From: Macropodus opercularis | Lineage: Eukaryota > Chordata > Actinopteri > Anabantiformes > Osphronemidae | Assembly: GCA_030770545.1 (NCBI GenBank) | Contig: CM061105.1 | Location: forward strand, 3,579,001 to 3,643,000 | Direction: 5' to 3' | Length of the DNA: 64,000 nucleotides | Shown here: piece after piece, positions 61,083 to 64,000 of the stretch | Layout: each line of letters begins with the position of its first letter | Numbering within the stretch: the stretch's first letter is position 1 | Notes under the pieces: model-generated | The model's input: only the letters and a program-made list of their open reading frames with translations | Told to the model about the DNA's origin: nothing | The model's database searches: none | Translations under genes and position numbers: made by a program

Positions 61083-63963
61083 CCAGACTTTACGAGTTTG
61101 ATCTTCCACAGCGCCGTTATTATGGACAAGTAGAGGCTTTTAATGCTACAGTTTGTTGTCTGTGATGTTACAATTATCCCACTTTATGCTGAGACTTCTT
61201 TAAATCAATGTTCAACCAGGAGGCTTGTCTGTGAACTGTGATGGATACTGAGAAGAATTTTACGCCATCCATGTTTTTTTAGCGTAATTATCCAACAGGC
61301 TGTTTTTAATTATTTATATGACTTTTTTTGTGAAAATGCCGCATCTTACATCTCAGCATTTAGCGCTGTGACCACAGGATTGTTATAAATAAACTCCCTG
61401 TGCGTTATGAAGATTTAACTTGGGTGAACCTTTTCCTTCATCAGTGTCTTTTGCATCTCTGCCGGCTTTGTAGCAGTAATAACGTGGCTCCGGCTCCTGA
61501 GGTTGATGTAAATCTCCCACTGAACACGAGTCTCCAATAATCAAACAATCAAGTGCTTTCCTGAAAATGTTTATAGCGTTTAAATAGCGGCTTTTCCACA
61601 CGGGCTCCTGGAGGTAGAAGGCTCGGAGGTGAATTTACTACGTTTACGCTCTCACTTCTCATTCTCATTCCAGCTCATTATGTCATAAAGCTGCTACAGT
61701 AAGTTAAAGCACGGCAAATTTAGACTGCTTTTTCCTCAGGCTCCGTCTGAACAATAAGACATAGTAGCTGTAACTTAAATCTGCCTCTCTATAGACTCTT
61801 CACCTGCCTGATTTACCATAATGCCCCTTGGCAGCTCTCGCTACTTGCAGATACTGTAGCTCTGTACATAATTGCTACGTTGTGAAATATTCAGTGTAAG
61901 AGCTGAACTGTTTGCCACTAGGAAGCCAGTTTTACACACTGAGTGACAGATGACATTGTGCCCGGCAAATAAAATAAAACATCTGGAGCATTAATGAGAC
62001 AACAGAAGCTGCAGAGCTGCATTGTTCCATTCGTTCCAGACTTAACGTAACATTACGGTTTGGTTGCACTCTGAGGTTACAGCAGTTCAAGCTTGTTCTT
62101 GTACAATTTGTTCCATTCCCTAATTGCTAAGACAACACTTGCCTTTCTAGGCATCGCGTCGTATTTTCATCACTTCCCACAGTTTGTCACCTTTTAAAAT
62201 CATGTGCATTTACTGTAGCGGTGACAGGGCTGAGCAACAAAAATAAAACAACCCCTTCGTCTTTCATGTGGGCAGCGAAAAAGGCAGCACTAGAACTATT
62301 TTCCCAGTATAGCTTATATTCACATTCAGCAGATTCTGTACACTTATTATTCAGTCGCATTAATCAAACCAGTATGTTATGATGTAGGAGCACGTGTCTC
62401 CAGAGGCACGACGTGTCAATTTAGGTTTCATAAAAGGCCCAAATGCTGCACACGCTCGACACACAGACACAGAGAAGGAGCCCGTAAACTTCGCCCCAAA
62501 GTGTCCGAGGGTTGAGGGCTCTGCGGGAAGGGAAGCGCCGCTCATTAAAACGTCCACCATGTTTCTTTTAATGTCTCACGGTAGCAGCTCAGATATTGTC
62601 GCAACCCATCTCGGTTTTCATCAGTATCTCCTCCGGCAGGAAAAAAAAAAAAAAGAAAAGAAAAGAGGATTGGATTTTAAGCTATCTATAGCACCTCTGC
62701 AATCTCTGAGCAGCCCACACACACACATTTCACTCACTCAAACACACACAGACATAAGCACGACGGTTTCATTAGCAATGCATCACATGAAAAATACAAT
62801 ACAGTTACTGACACCTTGCTGCCAAAGCTGCTGGTCCATATATCATTGTAAGGAGTAGGCAGAGTGTGGGCTCGGGTGTGTGGGTGATTCTAAAAACCGA
62901 TTCACAAAAAAAAAAAAAAAAAAGGCTGGAATGAGGCACAATGGCACAGCTTTTTGATTCATTTAAAGGTCTCAGAACTTACTGGATTACTCAGAGCAGA
63001 GGTAGTCTGCTGAATAATGGATGCAAAACAAGGGAGACACTTCCTCCGCTTTTAATGTGAGATTTCTTATTGCACTTAAAAACTGAGTGATGCACTGGAG
63101 GTTTTCCAAGAAGGAATGTAAAACTAAAATGATTCATTCTCTCCAGTGTCTAGTTTCCATTAGGGAAGTAAACACATACAAATATATAATTTGGATTTGA
63201 ACAGACAGTGCACTCTGAAGGGGACACTAGATTCCCATCACTGTTATCAGCATCAGTTCCTAGAGCCAGACAACTCCAGATCGTACCATACAGCTTACGT
63301 CACTGAGGACAGCAACGCTCGTGTGCTTGGCAGGGGAGACAAGCGTTACTAAGTGGAGTCAGAGAGGCTGTCCGCCCTCTCTCAACGGAAGAGGAGGGGT
63401 TAAGGCCCAATCTGGCTGCCACTTGTATTGTAGTGTTTCCATCGCTACCCAGGTGACACTGCAGTCGTTGCGCTTACGTCGAAGTCAGGTGGAAAAAACA
63501 CAATCGAATCTTCTAGTTATAATCCGTGCTACCAGAGCTCGCACTGTAGGAAATATAACAAACGGCGTCATTTCCCACAACAGAGACGAGTTCAAACGTA
63601 AAGAAATCTTTCAGTTTTCTAAAAATCAAGATGAATCATTTTAACTTCCCATTTTCATCCTGGGGTTCTACTAAACCATTGGGCTAATTTAACACTTTGG
63701 AATTCAATACATTGCATTGCTTGTTTGTAAAGAGAATCCAGTCAATTTGTCTGTTGTAGAGGTTGTGAGTCAGTCATCTATTGTTTTCCTAGTTCACATG
63801 TCTACTGGATGACTAGATACCAATTATTTGTGCAACCCAAGAGACAACAGAATTACAGAATTGTGTCAAGAATAATACAAACTAATTAAGAAAAAATAAC
63901 ATGTCATAAAGATGTCTAAAATCAGATGTTTTATGTATTCTACAATACTTAATTATTTTTATC

Positions 63964-64000
63964 GTGGGCCCTGCGATGGACTGGCGATCTGTCCAGGGTG
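63964..64000 (+). mobile_element. edge of the fish short interspersed repeat
   Basis: GGGCCCTGCGATGGACTGGC GATCTGTCCAGGGTG matches the 3' module of the repeat at 32049 and is cut by the window end. Confidence 0.6.

Larger units (their letters stand above)
59087..64000 (-). other. astn1: astn1 intron (partial), upstream of the first exon seen
   Basis: No exon encoding the start of EGF-like 1 or the transmembrane region could be found. It contains a near-consensus CTCF motif (61069-61082), two A-runs (62640-62665 and 62906-62924), and the edge of a fish short interspersed repeat at the extreme end. Confidence 0.75.

Noticed and set aside
62360..62858. 154-codon plus-strand and 66-codon minus-strand frames
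   Set aside because: Checked as possible upstream astn1 exons (transmembrane or EGF-1 start); no family match on the minus strand, and the plus-strand frame runs through an A-run and a CA-rich tract.

Overview
The window is vertebrate, almost certainly teleost fish, nuclear DNA. Coding sequence is sparse and split into short exons with GT-AG splice sites. Introns are AT-rich and carry (GT)n and other microsatellites. The repeats are typical of ray-finned fish: Tc1-like transposons, L2-like and L1-like LINE fragments, a Penelope-like element with a GIY-YIG domain, and short SINE-like repeats.

Only one gene can be supported: the middle of an astrotactin gene on the minus strand. Seven exons (59086 down to 13834) join without a gap or frameshift into 939 nt, exactly 313 codons. 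They encode the end of the first EGF-like domain, the linker, EGF-like domains 2 and 3, and the start of the MACPF (perforin-like) domain. Residues that separate the two vertebrate paralogues favour astn1 over astn2. The 5' exons (signal peptide, transmembrane segments, start of EGF-1) lie beyond 64000. The 3' exons (rest of MACPF, fibronectin III and C-terminal domains) lie beyond position 1. All other DNA here is therefore intronic to astn1.

Layout: 1-13833 is intron, with one Tc1 end fragment near 2.7 kb and a (TG)n tract. 13834-31.9 kb holds three exons and very few recognisable transposons, apart from a Tc1 transposase scrap at 14.85-15.1 kb. 32-49.7 kb is the transposon-rich part: a SINE-like repeat, a short Tc1/mariner, another SINE-like repeat, a Penelope 3' end, an L1-like RT fragment, an L2 3' end, and a nested stack in which a Tc1-like element sits inside an older LINE and is itself interrupted. 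50-64 kb holds three exons, microsatellites and little else recognisable.

Candidate regulatory sites are a full-consensus CTCF motif 0.85 kb upstream of exon 4 of the window and a near-consensus one at 61.07 kb. No RNA gene, CRISPR array, operon or novel multi-gene system was found. The most informative structures are the nested transposon stack, the decayed element fragments read by translation, and a 75-bp tandem duplication close to an exon.
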